Assembly: GCF_000350225.1 (NCBI RefSeq)
Contig: NW_005179136.1
Coordinates: forward strand, 1-64,000
Reading direction: 5' to 3'
Length of the DNA: 64,000 bases
Source: Chondrus crispus
Taxonomy: Eukaryota > Rhodophyta > Florideophyceae > Gigartinales > Gigartinaceae
A program made the position numbers and the translations under genes. Positions 39,502 through 51,100 of the stretch are shown here, one piece after another. Each line of letters starts with the position of its first letter. Position 1 is the first letter of the stretch. The notes under the pieces were generated by a model that saw only the letters and a program-made list of their open reading frames with translations, was not told where the DNA came from and ran no database searches.

Positions 39502-40102
39502 GCAGAGGGGTTTAAATGCCTGTCGGCTGGAGCCCAAAGTGATAAAACCATGATCAGTGCTGCCATATTGGAACTCACTCCGAAAATATCTGTGGCATTG
39601 GGGTCGTGTGAACGTGAGTCTACTTTACATGCGCAGGCTCCTCACTTCGCTACCGCTTTGGAAACCAATTCGGTGCCCATCAAACCGTACTGTAATCAGT
39701 ATGAGGGTTTTTGCGAACGATCACGGGACAATTTGTCTAAATGCCCAGTATCACGATCCATATCAATATCGATAGTCATTAGGAAATGTATGTGGTCGTC
39801 CTTGGGTCTGCCGATGGTCGCAACTGGATTGATTAAGGCAATTTGGGGTGGAGGGTAGCAGCAGGGGTGCTACACCTACTGCGCGCATTTTTGGCCCTTA
39901 TCTATCGAAAGGCCATATTTGAAATCGAAGAAAAAACTTGTCCTCCGTTCTAGGTTTTGATAATCCAAATGATAACCATTGTTTTAGATTCTATGTTTTG
40001 GCGGCTTGTGCAAATTCTAGGCTGGGGCCAGCGAATGGAGCGCGACTGTCAATCTATTCCACGTACTGTAAAAACAGAACAATACAGAGAATTCTGGCAC
40101 CC
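39502..40102. other. Sequence between two related LTRs, no supported gene
   Basis: A 102-codon plus ORF (39550-39858) has no motif. This is flanking DNA or remains of an older element belonging to the second LTR. Confidence 0.35.
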
Positions 40103-40589
40103 GTTTTAGTGGTTTGTAAATGAATTGGAAAAGGTTGAAAAGTTTAACTTACTTTTGGGGAAATTTGGAAGGTTGAAATCGGCTCTAGATGATGGCTCAC
40201 TTGGTGTTGAAGGTGGCGCTTGTGTTTACCAGGTGGGTTGTCTGGCCCTTTGGGACCCCCGGCTCGCAAGTAGGCGAAAGCCCTTTATAGAAAACTCGAA
40301 TATAGCTGGTCTAGACTAGATCCTCGCTAGACTACATTATAACGTCTCAACTACAATCGTCCCTACCAGTGCGGAGTGCAGATTTCCTACCCTGATTATT
40401 GCTTGCTTCTCCTCTTTACTCCTTTTGTACTCCTCCTTGGTCCTCTGGGTCTTTCTGCTGAGGGGAGGGCGAAGTAGGAACTATACTCTTTTGAAAGAAA
40501 GAGGACCTGAAGACAGTGATGTCATACATCGTACATCGTATTTCAAAGTACACGTATTTTGAGACACTTATCTTAGTACGGCGTTACCA
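40103..40589 (-). repeat. Old second LTR copy (about 487 bp)
   Basis: A diverged relative of 39027-39501 in the same orientation, recognisable along its whole length. The internal sequence next to it does not match the gypsy primer region, so it is an old solo LTR or part of an earlier insertion. Confidence 0.7.
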
Positions 40590-41878
40590 CTTTCGAGGTG
40601 GATGTGGAGCTTATCATGAAGTGCAATGCGGTGGTCGCCGAAATTCCGCGAGGCATTGAGAAGGCTATGAATCATCAGCATCGCAGTAAGGTATCACGAA
40701 TAAACTAGGGCCTAAGGGTGTAAGCCCAACACAGCAAAACGGGTTTTATCCTACGCTTTGATGACTTGTTTTCAGTACATGGTTCTATCCATAAGCTTGA
40801 GCTCGTTACCCAGATGCCAAAACAGCAAGGGATGTAATACCGGGCATTAGAAGGGCTGAAGCCTCTACAGATGAGTACCTGCAAATTTATTGATAGCTAG
40901 AATGGATGTGACCATGTAATTGTTGATATGGCCAATGTGACGATTTTGCGAAAGATGCCGAAAAACTATGAGCAGCTTGGTACTGCACTCGCTGTTCTCG
41001 CGGTGGAACTGTCATCTCGGTGGCTATCAGCACGTGCAAGGACAGAATCCTGTTGCATTCATACCGAACCAATCATGGAAGAAGCCCTGCCAATGTTTCG
41101 AATTTCTTTTCATATGTGGATAACTTACTTCTGGGGCGGCATTCTCTTCCACACCCTTACTTGAAGGTGCATGTTAACTGAGAATGGCTCATTCGCGTTC
41201 GACTGGGGTGTTGGCAGTACAAAGTAGCAAAGAAATTAGCGCCTGATGCCCAGCCTTGCCGGAAGTGTCAGGGTCGCTTCATCGCCCCATTTCAAAAACA
41301 GGATAAGGCATGGAAGAGGCATTTCTCTTCCCATCACAATCACAACTCGAGCAGTATTTAAATTACTCACACGGGTATCGCGCGAAGTTTGACGCAAATG
41401 ACGGAAAGTATCCCCATTCACTACCCGGATATTGTACAACGGTTTAACTCGTTCAAAGGTTTGGAACAACTCACATCTGGTCTGAATGGAGTCTTCCGAC
41501 CGAAGATATATGAAAAACGGATTCGGATCCACCGCAGTTGTACCTACGACCTACAGAACATACAGTCATGAGAATCACTCAGGCCATCGCTGCTAACGTA
41601 AGAGATGAAGATTTGTGCCTCTGTGATCTGAAGGACTGGCCTGGGATTCGGTATGTGGGGCTTAGGAAGGAATAGCTGTTAAAGTAAGTCGTCAAGCTAC
41701 GGCTGAAGGACACTATCGATGGGTACCTTCAGTCCGTTAAAATATAAATAGAAGGCAATGAAATTGTGAATGAATTGATGCATAATCTGGAATGCTTCGG
41801 GTACCACAGGACCGCTAGGAGGTCCCCGTAGACATATGAAAAGAAGAATCGTATCAAATTCGGAAAAAACTGCTGAGG
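40590..41878. other. No supported gene
   Basis: Short ORFs, none recognised. Confidence 0.35.
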
Positions 41879-42241
41879 TTGGTCTTAGTATGTCCGAATG
41901 GTGGAGATCTGGTCGTGAAGAAGACAAGTCCCTTCAAATTTGCATTGTTCACAACCTACGCGAAGTTCGGGAATGGGACAGCGGAAGAGCTTGGCGGAGT
42001 CGAAAATCTGGATGCGTTCTACTGGACGTGGTTTTCGGAAACCTGGCATGAACACCCTGCATCGTCTGCTATAATGAACGAGTTGATTGCCATGACACAC
42101 GGATCGCTCGTGGCGATGGAGGACTTTGTCCGCCACCTTGAGGACAAAGATGGCATCCAGTTGAGCAGTCTGGCGGTGCGCAGGAAACTGCGTTGGCATT
42201 TTGGAAAAATCATCGAGCTGAGTGAAACCATCCGCCGCTGA
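41879..42241 (+). CDS. 120-aa hypothetical ORF upstream of MULE fragment
   Basis: A coherent hydrophilic, helical product with Trp/His-rich FYWTWFSETWHEH. It immediately precedes the MULE transposase frame (28 bp) in another phase and may be its N-terminal region. No family match. Confidence 0.35.
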   Translation: MVLVCPNGGDLVVKKTSPFKFALFTTYAKFGNGTAEELGGVENLDAFYWTWFSETWHEHPASSAIMNELIAMTHGSLVAMEDFVRHLEDKDGIQLSSLAVRRKLRWHFGKIIELSETIRR

Positions 42242-42269
42242 TTAGAAATCTTCCACATTTTCCAACAAG

Positions 42270-43255
42270 ATGGCAGAAGTGTGTTTCAACACTCGTGTGG
42301 TGGAAAAGAAAGCACTTCAATCAGTTTGTCGGTCATTTTTGGACTGGTTAGAGGACTATCCCAGATACGGCGTCGTTTACAGAGTTACTATAGACGCAAA
42401 GACCCTAGCCAACCGCTACGGATTTCCGCTGGTGAACATTTACGGGCACACGAGTAACGGTTCTCACCGCTTTTTCTCCATGGGACGCATTCCTGCAGAG
42501 GATACAGAAGGTTCCAGTTGGTTCGTTCGTCAGCTTGCTGCGTGCTTGGGAGTATCATCGTGATTATGGGCGGGTGATCAGGACTTCGCTGTCATTATTT
42601 CAATATAGGATGTCCTACCGGATGCCGGTGCCATCCTAGACAATTGGCATCTTCATCAGAATCATAGGAACAATACTGCAAACTACACGAGGCCCCGGGG
42701 GAATTCTCCAATTGTGCTGCCAATGACAAAGGATCGCAATTGCTTAAGCCACAGTAGCAACGAGATGCAATTATTACTGCGGCGGGCGGCCTTCGAAGCG
42801 TTGTACTGCATTGATTCTCAGCTGCTGTGATGTAAATCTACATTGTACCACTTTACTTCCGAATTGGTTGTGAAGTGCGTCAACCGGACCACTTGTGGCC
42901 CTCCGTTCTTCTTCGAGGGCTGTGGCTATTCAGAGTGAGCTAACACCGTATACCAGCACTTAGTATTGCGTCGTAAGATCAGGATGGCTCGTACACCCGC
43001 AGAAAATCATATATATGTCGAAAGAACGGGGTTGGAGCCACAGGTTAAAGAGAAGAGTGAAAATCTTAACGATCAGAGTTAACTTCTGGCAGTAAAGCAA
43101 TACGGCTATGATGACGAGGTTTGGGGACGTTTCGTGCCGAACATAATGACCAATGGACTAGAACACTTCTTTTCGAAGTCTAAGGAAATTGCTCCATGGT
43201 ATTTTGTAAGGGTCCATCAGCAGATTGAAGACGTGAGACTTGGAGCCTGTGTTTA
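42270..43255 (+). pseudogene. MULE-type transposase, decayed
   Basis: The first part (42270-42563) has VTIDAKTLANRYGFPLVNIYG, the MULE/FAR1 pattern DATYKTNxYxxPLLxIxG containing the first catalytic Asp. After a break, at 42609, VLPDAGAILDNWHLHQN matches the P.A..LC.WH..QN block. After further breaks, about 43150-43255 gives IMTNGLEHFFSKSKEIAPWYF, the block holding the catalytic Glu. Several shifts and stops separate them. Confidence 0.6.
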
Positions 43256-46125
43256 GTTCTCCGTGTGCCCCTTAGATGCTTGAAGTGACGGAGAAGTTGG
43301 AAGGCACCGAGTGCTGTGTCCCGGTAACTTTCCTGAAAGCCCTACCTGGGAGGGCTTTGCACATGCTCTTCGTCCGTCACAACTGTCATTCCCTGTGGCC
43401 ACACTCTCCGTCTGGCATAAGCTTTCCAGCGAAATGGTGTTGCAGGGGTGCGCAGGTTTCCGCTCCTCGCAATGCTACATTGGTATTGGACGAAAGGTCG
43501 CGATTGATAGAAAGAAGAAGGCGAATTTCGCAATGGCGATGGAGGTGATGTAGTGGAACCGGCAGATGAAGAGGACCAAGATGAACAGAACGGCGATGGG
43601 TATATGGAAGAGGAGTCTAGCCATAAAGCTAGAATTGATTGCCTCTCTTCCCGATGTTTCGCAAGAATAGGGCCGCATGGAACAGTGTTGATCTGGGTGT
43701 TGCTGAAATGGCGTTTAAGCAATGAAAGAGATGCACCGGATGATTCGGTTGCTTGGGCGGGAAGTGAATCGCAATAATGAAACTGATGACAAAGATATCG
43801 TCGGGGAGGTTTCCTCTGTTGCGGTATCGCTGGAAGCGGGGGGAGTTTGTGGCGTACAGTAATGTGTTGTTTCCCTGGAGGAGGCGGCAGCAAGAGGGAT
43901 TGGAAACGGAAACTAGGGCAGGGTGAGAGGAGGGAGGAAGAAGAAGAGTAACCGGCCATGGACTGAAGGTAGAAAGAAACCTATTCGAAGGTTGACTTTG
44001 GGAGTTTCCGCCTTTGCACCTGCGACAGCACCCGCAGTGGTGCGTCCTATTGCATCGCAACCTCCGTCTCAGCCTCAGGTCCTTATACAAGCCCAGTCTT
44101 TGCCGTGTTGGCCCAGTCAATTCCGCTCCTGTTGTGCAACCCTGTAGTGATTATATAGGTGGAAAGTACTTGGTGAGAAAGAAAATGCTCCTCGGGAGCT
44201 GCGAACAAAGAGTATTTTCCCAGCGATATTTTCGTTATTTCTATTTGCTTGTCGTTAATAGCATTCGTAGACGTCGAATTAGTTCCTACATGCTGGTTTA
44301 GTAGTGGCACCCACAATTTACTGCCTGCGCATCCCCCTTCTGCAACTGTCAAGAAGAGGGTAAATTTGCAGAAATGGTACCTTCAACCCTACCCTGCAGC
44401 CCATGTTCACTTGGAGGTTCAAGAACTCAAATATTTTTAAACCATTTCTTCTCCGTCAATGACTGAGTCTGCCATAGAAGGGTTCGCTTTCGAATAGGTC
44501 GACACAGTACCCTGAGTTATTTGTATTGCGATGTTAAATATAAAGCACAACGGATCCACTACTCAGTTAAGTTGAGGTTGTGCACCTATTGTAGTGAGAT
44601 TAAGACCTCATTTGCAGGTGAAGATCTAATTCCGGAGGCACTTGGTGTGCTTGGACTCTATTGATGTCTCCCTAGACTCTTTTGCATATCTCTCAGCTTC
44701 TTCAAGCGGAATGAACTTGAAGTAGTTGTGCTTATGCCAGGTATCCAACGCGGTTGGCATCCCCATCAGCTGCTGCTCAACGCATTCTGCGACATATAAA
44801 GCATTCGTCTTCTCCGTGTCCGAGGAAGAGGAAACTATCAAGATTATCTCGCGTACTACGGAAGCCGTGGCATTCATTCTCCTCCCTTCCCGATGAAAAG
44901 CTTCCTAGTGCAAGTCATGACTCCACACTCTTATGTTCTCGTGCTTATGATCAAGTAAGCGGTCCAGGAAAGGAGCGAACCCTTCATTAACGATGTCATC
45001 GTACACCGATGCGAAGTCCTGAATGGCTTCCAGGCCATCTTACTCCCGTGCTTCCGATTGGAATCATGCCTCTCACTCTCCCTCTACCACCACATGTAGT
45101 TTATTGTCGACCTCTTCCTATGCCTCGAGGTAATCCACTCCAACTGACATCTCTATTGAGGCATCCCTGATGCCCACCCCAGCCCCTATCTCGAGAGATT
45201 TCTAGATCCATCGAACTATTTGGAAGCCGGGAAGCGTGCCCGTCATGCTTGGTACCCTTCTCGGTAGGCGATGTTGTGGATGCTTGCAAAGAACAATGAG
45301 AAGGCGAATAGACGTGATATTGCATATTTGCGTCGCCAATTTAGTCCGTACCTTCGGAGACACCCGTTTTCATCCGAAGTATCATTTTGCTCCGCTTTTT
45401 ATCTATAGCTGTCACTGCAGGAGATAATCAGGGCGAAAAAAGGGTTGTGGCGCAGGGGTTGTTTACCTGGGGCGAGATAAAGATGTCGGTCGACGTTATT
45501 TGGGGTGGTGGGACGATCTGGTGTGGGGACATTGGGCGCAGTGGTGCGGGGTGGGGACTTGGTAAAGAATGGTAGGGTGGTGTCCGGTGGCGACGTGATG
45601 CGCAATGGCGCGGGTTGGTGGGGTAGTGTAGAATGTGAAGAATGGTGTGGAGACGAATTGGGCGGACAGAAAAATATTGAATCGTTTCCAAACATTTCAG
45701 ATCGACGGCCGGCGGCAGCTATTTGAAAAATATAGAAAGATGCGGGAGTTCGCCACAAAAAAGAATGTGTGATTTGGTCAAACTTGTGCACGTTTCATAT
45801 TATCACTTCTATGATGATATTGTGTGTTGGCCAAATTGGTCACCCCCAAATTGAGCTTCATTCGAAGAAGAGGAGCAGAGCTAGTGGGGCCCCGCCATCT
45901 GATTGGTTACCTGAAGCGTGCAAGGTGGGGCACCCCTCTCTGCTTCGTGACTTATGAAACAAATGTATGTGATATGCGCTGTTTACTGAGAAGTAGATTG
46001 TCGCCTAGCCTTTGCCGAAATTTATCAGTTCAAGAAACTGGCCCTATGATCGCCGAGAACGCTCGATGGTTGGCTGATGGTGATTTAGGGTGCGCACTAT
46101 TGTAGAATTAATGATTGATCACTGC
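43256..46125. other. No confident gene
   Basis: Frames at 43311-43553 (+), 43342-43959 (-) and 44626-44877 (-, 83 aa, Glu/Lys-rich) have no motif. 45470-45690 is G-rich on the plus strand (GGTGGTGGG-type), giving spurious frames. I see no transposon ends. Confidence 0.35.
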
Positions 46126-46275
46126 TGACATGATTCTCATGTACACCTGTCACACGCACACACGCACGCCAGGTGTCCACTCCAGAGACGGCGCCTCCGT
46201 CGCTCCGCCGCCGCTCCTCTTAATGCACCGACCTCTAGCCTCAGTAAACATCGGACCATCGTTCCTTGCATCACA
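46126..46275 (+). repeat. Copia 5' LTR (150 bp)
   Basis: Begins TGACATGATTCTCATG and ends CATCACA. Matches 50951-51100 with few differences; both contain the (CA)n-like CACACGCACACACGCACGCC and TCGGACCATCGTTCCTTGCA. Confidence 0.9.
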
Positions 46276-46633
46276 GGTTATTGTCCCGAATCGCAAACCC
46301 ACCCTGCAACACGATCACAGACCACCCTTTCGCAGATCACAACGCCACACACCCGGCCTAACACCCCCTGCACCACGCCGCAACACCCCCGCCAGCCTGC
46401 AGTATACCCCTCCCTCGACTGACTCTGCCTCCCCATCGCTCCCCCTCGTCGAGCGTCACACCGCAGATCGTCCCAACCCAGTCCTGCCAGTCCCGCCTCC
46501 GACACAACACGTCGAGCGCCGCCTTGCAGCACTAACCGCCCCCCACACTTTCCCATCCCCGCACCGCACCACCCCCGCGAGCCCCACCACGCACCCCTCC
46601 CTTACACCACCACCGTCCCCCCCACCCCATCTC
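46276..46633 (+). other. Copia leader
   Basis: C/A-rich untranslated region between the LTR and the gag ATG. GGTTATTGTCCCG follows the LTR where a primer site is expected, but it does not start with the usual TGG. Confidence 0.5.
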
Positions 46634-47450
46634 ATGGATCCACACGAAGAAACCGTCACGCCCAACCGGCGCCCCTCACCCTTCTACAGACACCAACCCG
46701 CCCGCCTTCCAGAAGGAACCAACTTCCCCATATGGAGACATCGCCGTTATCAATGCGGCGCAACATGCGCTTGATCCCTCGCACACACCTCCCCCACAGG
46801 ACCCCGTAAAACAGGCCAAGCACACAAAAGACTGCGCCTCAATGGGCATGTTGATTACGAACAGTCTCTCACAGGACCTAGCGAAAACAACCGACCTAAC
46901 CTTCGACGCTTCACCAGCCGAGCTACTGTCAACAATCAAAACCCACTTTACGGACAGCTCCCTTACAACTCATCTACTCCTAAGGCAGGAAGCCGACCGC
47001 CTTCGCCTTACCCCCGACACCACAGTCGACGAGTACATCAAAAAACACAGAACGCTACGAATGCGTATGCGCCTTGCACAATACCCAAGCATATCTGCCG
47101 ATCAAACAGTAACCGTCGATGCCATTATCAAAGGCCTAGAACACCATCACGCCTTCACACATTTACGAGACACATGGGCTGAGACCGCGTCCGTCCTGAC
47201 CTCAATCCGGGCGATCCAACAACGCCTCAACGCCGTACAAGCCCGAACAACTGCCCGGCAAGACAACAAACTACCAACACCCCAAGGCCTCAGTACCCCC
47301 GATCCCTGCCCGACCAAGCGTGAATCCCAAACCCGTCCACGAGGGCGGAACAGGAGACGCCCTTACCCCCGGGGACAGTGGTACAACACGAAATACACAC
47401 CCCAAATGCCACCCGCAGCTCCGTACCAATTACAGACACCCCAACACTAG
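46634..47450 (+). pseudogene. Copia gag
   Basis: Begins at ATG 46634 (MDPHEE...) with LPEGTNFPIWRH, like the LxGxNFxxWR opening of copia Gag. A frameshift at about 46740 leads to VINAAQHAL and then the UBN2-like helical region (TIKTHFTDSSLTTHLLLRQE, IIKGLEHHHAF). The C-terminus is Arg-rich (RPRGRNRRRPYPRG) with no CCHC knuckle. It ends at TAG 47448-47450 in the same phase as protease. Confidence 0.75.
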
Positions 47451-48071
47451 CAAACACCCCTGCACTGGCAAATGCAGCTCGCCCCTGTCGTAGCACCAAC
47501 GAGACGTCTCCCAGCACGCCACACAACTAAAGCCCAACATGCGGCGGCGGACAGCACCAATGCCCTCTCAAATGACAAACAAGCTTTTCACTCCGAAATA
47601 CAGACAGATTCCGACGGTATGAAATATATCGTTGATTCCGGAGCCAGCCCGACACACGTGACAAATGCCGCCCCCGGAATGCGCCCCCTCACCAGAAGAA
47701 TCATAACTAACACTGCGACATCATCCATCTCGTCCGCGACTCACTGGGGTCCCCTACAGATCCCGACGAACAAGAATAAGACCCTCACCTTACCTGCCAT
47801 TGCAAACCCCGCCATGTGCCAAAACCTGTTATCCGTCCATGACATTGCAAGACAGTACAGAGCTGTCATCTTCAGACCCTATGACGCCGCCATCCTAGCA
47901 ACTAACACGAAGCCCCCACAGATGATTGCCACAGCCTCAGTTAAAAAAGGACTGTACGTCCTCCGCCCACCAAACCAACCCCTTAACCATGCACATGCTG
48001 CACGTACAGCCCGGCGGACAAACACCCCACACAAAAACGCCACGGCCTCCCGTCGTCGAGCCCCCCCTTAA
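47451..48071 (+). pseudogene. Copia aspartic protease region
   Basis: In phase with gag across the TAG. It contains YIVDSGASPTHV, the retropepsin active site (DSGAS), and further along a LLSVHDIARQ strand typical of the region before the GAG-pre-integrase domain. It ends at TAA after a run of seven C (48061-48067). Integrase resumes in another phase, so the C run is the likely shift site. Confidence 0.8.
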
Positions 48072-48145
48072 CCACAATACCCACCCCTCTCCGCCCTGCA
48101 CCAGCAGCACCCCTACTGTCGGCCCCCACAAGGCGACCCACCCCA

Positions 48146-48673
48146 ATGCACAACATGCACAACCCTGCCCCGCCGCCGCCCAACCTCCGTGGCGCTGTCC
48201 TGGATCATGCCTTCCACCACTGCCACATGATCCTAAACCACGTCCGCCCTGCCACAGTACAAACCATGGCACGGAAGGGCCTCCTACCAAACATGCCACC
48301 TTCCCTGGCGAGATATGCACCCAAGATCACGTGCCCCAGCTGCGCACACGCAAAACAAAGGCTCTGCCCACACAAACCCACAGTCCATACATACCCCGCT
48401 GGCTTCTCCCTCAGCAGAGATATATGCGGATCCATTGCTCCCACGTCCCGCCAAGGAAACGAGTATGTTCTAACAGTACTCGACACAACCACACGGTATC
48501 TTATCACCGACTTTATGCCCTCACGAGCACAAACCCCGCAACGCCTCGACTATATCCTAACCACCATCAAGGAGAACACAGGGAATTCACCACGAGTCCT
48601 CCGCACCGATAACGCACTAAAATATATGTCAGCAACTGCCATAAAGACATCATGTCTGTATGGCAGTTGCTGA
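48146..48673 (+). pseudogene. Copia integrase
   Basis: Zinc-binding HHCC: a His-rich start (HAFHHCHMILNH) with CPSCAHAK further on. Core: SRDICGSIA (first Asp), then LRTDNALKYMS (second Asp). The frame then runs into a 49-bp imperfect palindrome (48627-48675) and stops. The expected HGI...P..NG..ER region is recognisable in another phase just after (about 48690-48790). Confidence 0.8.
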
Positions 48674-48675
48674 CA
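48627..48675. repeat. 49-bp near-perfect palindrome within copia integrase
   Basis: TGTCAGCAACTGCCATA.AGACAT, one C, then its reverse complement with one mismatch (24-nt arms). The right half has no counterpart in copia integrases and disrupts the frame, so it looks like a fold-back duplication of the left half. Confidence 0.85.
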
Positions 48676-48804
48676 CATAGGTATGATACCACAACCAGCG
48701 TACACGGCATTCCACCACAATCCCCTATACCCCTCAAGAGAACAGCCTTGCCAAAAGGATAAACAGCACGCTTCTCAACGCGGCACGGGCTGCACTCCAC
48801 CACA

Positions 48805-50115
48805 GTGGCCTCAGCCACCACCACTGGGAAGACGCCAATAGAGATGCATGCAACATTCAAATATAATCACACAATGCACCACCGCACCAAAGAGCTCCCC
48901 ACCACCGAATGGCACAACGCAGCCCCCGCCATCCCCCAATTTCACATATTCGGCCAGCCGGGCACCACACCCGACCCGCGACAACGTGCAAAAATCCCGA
49001 AGGTACAATCAAGATCACGTACAGTCCGGTACCTGCACCCCCATGACGACACATACCTCACCCTCATAGACGCCGCCACTTCAAAAATCCACCGTATACG
49101 AACAGTGGACTTCCACCCCTACCATGCCTCGCGAGATCCAACCGCAACCACTGTAGCTGCGTTCAAGGCCCATACCCCGCATAAGACGCCAACGGACATC
49201 TTTATATCTGCACCTGCCCCCTTCAACCGAGGACAGGCCACGAAATATCCTGACGCACAACTCTGGGCAGAGGCCCATGACAAAGGACTAGACACACTAG
49301 ACAAAAAACAGGTAATCAAATGGACCCCCAACAAGCACCTCCCGCCCAAAAAACGCCTTATCCCCCTCACCATGGGATATCGCTATAAGCGCGACAAAAG
49401 CGGTGACATTGTCAAACGCAAAGCACGATGTGCTGCACGCGGGGACACCATGCTCCCGCACGTCCATTACGACCCAAACCGCCCAACAACCTATATGGCC
49501 GATAAGTCCTCAGTGCGCCTCTTATTTGCCATAGCCGCAGCACACAAGTTTCATATGGAGCATATAGACATCGAAGCTGCCTACCTCCGAGAAAAATTCG
49601 ACCACAGTGGGCAAAAGCCAGTGTATGTACGCCAGCACCCCCGTTTTGACGAGACACACAAACATCCCTGCAAAGGAGGCAAGCTCCTCCAAAACCTTTA
49701 CGGAACGCCACAAGCAGGCTACACGTACCTTACTGCCGTCCTCGCCCTCCTCCACCGCCACGGATTTCGCCATTCAGAAGCCGACACATGTCTGTTCCAC
49801 AAAGTATCCCGCAACGCGGCAACCTTCGTGGCCATAAGCATGGATGAATTCACGGTTGCAACCACCTCCACCACGCTCCTCGACGACTTCGCAAAAATAC
49901 TCACAACGGCGTACACCATAAAACGCCTAGGAGAACCCAAGACGCTGCTCGGATGGACTGTCCACAAATCACGCGACGGCGCCCGCCACATCTGCCAGCC
50001 CACCGCAATAGCGACCATCCTCCGCAAATGCGAGATGCACATCGCAAACAGCAAGCCAACCCCATACCAAGACGGCATTCGATTGCACGGCCCCACCCGC
50101 AGGACGAACCGCTGA
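48805..50115 (+). pseudogene. Copia reverse transcriptase
   Basis: 436 codons. RT blocks: RYKRDKSGDIVKRKARCAARG, MEHIDIEAAYLREKF, QNLYGTPQAGYTYLT, DTCLFHK. At the position of the catalytic YVDD, the sequence is SMDEFTVAT, so the second Asp is Glu and the Tyr is Ser. TIKRLGEPKTLLGW follows. The frame is lost at about 50095 and continues in another phase. Confidence 0.85.
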
Positions 50116-50850
50116 ACAAGCAGGCCAAAGAGTACCAACAAATAGTTGGTGATATGCGCTACATCGCAGACTCAACCCGTCCTGACATCTATTTCGTCGT
50201 GAATCGTCTCTTGGTCGCCTCCAAGGCTCCTACAAAGCGCCATTGGAACGCTCTAAGGCGAGTTCTGCGCTACCTTTGACACACGCCCAACCATGGGTTT
50301 TTCTTTCCCGCCGCGCAGCACAAGCTGCACCCCAACACAACCGCCCCACATCCCGTTTCATCAGCATCGCTCCTCACCACGTACTCCGATGCTGACCATG
50401 CCGCAGACGTAACAGATCGAAAGTCGATCTCAGGCATCGTCCACCTGTACAACGGCACACACATCTGCTGGCGCTCCCTCAAGCAGAAAATAACCGCCCT
50501 CTCCACCTGCGAAGCGGAGTATATCGCAGCCACAGCGGCAGTACAACAAAACGCATGGCTTCGCACGATTCTCGGCGACATGCGCATGCTCAGCCCCAGC
50601 CCCACCCTTTTTTCATGGAGAACCAGTCCGCCCTCCGGGTCGCACAAAACACCAGCCCCACGAAAAGACGCAAGTACATCAACCTGCGTCACCATAACTT
50701 ATCGCACCACGCCAAGAAAGGACACATCAAAATGTCCCATGTCCCCAGCGCGGACATGCTCGCCGATATCCTGACCAAGCCGCTCAGGGCCGATCCCTTC
50801 CGCAACCTCACGGCGCAAATCAAAGTCACACCCCCACCCCCGCCTACCCA
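50095..50850 (+). pseudogene. Copia RT C-terminus and RNase H
   Basis: Includes YQQIVGDMRYIADSTRPD and WNALRRVLRYL, then a TGA at 50277 in the same phase, then TTYSDADHAADVTDRKSISG (first Asp), STCEAEYIAATAA (Glu) and, after a shift, NQSALRVAQN, NLSHHAKKG and MLADILTKPL. This is the standard end of copia polyproteins. Confidence 0.85.
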
Positions 50851-50871
50851 TCCAGGCCGCGACCACACAGC

Positions 50872-50882
50872 GACGGGGGGAG
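50872..50882 (+). promoter_or_regulatory. Copia polypurine tract
   Basis: GCGACGGGGGGAG immediately before TGTCATGATTTCC. Its position suggests the 3' LTR originally began at 50883, not 50951. Confidence 0.55.
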
Positions 50883-51100
50883 TGTCATGATTTCCATGTC
50901 TGGTTTATGTCGCTGTATGGTCGCTTGGCATCTAATTTTGTCATGATTCCTGTCATGATTCCCATGTACACCTGTCACACGCACACACGCACGCCAGGTG
51001 TCCACCCCAGAGACGGCGTCTCCGTCGCTCTGCCGCCGCTCCTCTTAGTGCACCGGCCTCTAGCCTCAGTACACATCGGACCATCGTTCCTTGCACCACA
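50883..51100 (+). repeat. Copia 3' LTR (150 or 218 bp)
   Basis: The part aligned with the 5' LTR is 50951-51100. TGTCATGATT(T)CC occurs at 50883, at about 50939 (as TGTCATGATTCC), and at 50951. The purine tract sits before the first. The 5' LTR may have lost 68 bp by recombination between these short repeats, or the 3' LTR gained them. Confidence 0.75.

Larger units (their letters stand above)
46126..51100 (+). mobile_element. Ty1/copia retrotransposon, complete ends, decayed coding
   Basis: LTRs at 46126-46275 and 50951-51100 (or 50883-51100). The 5-bp target duplication ACTGC is perfect (46121-46125 and 51101-51105). The order gag-protease-integrase-RT-RNase H is the copia order. Several frameshifts, an in-frame TAG and TGA, and an altered RT active site make it inactive. 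Confidence 0.93.

Noticed and set aside
45470..45700. G-rich ORFs on both strands
   Set aside because: Simple G/T-rich sequence; no domain.
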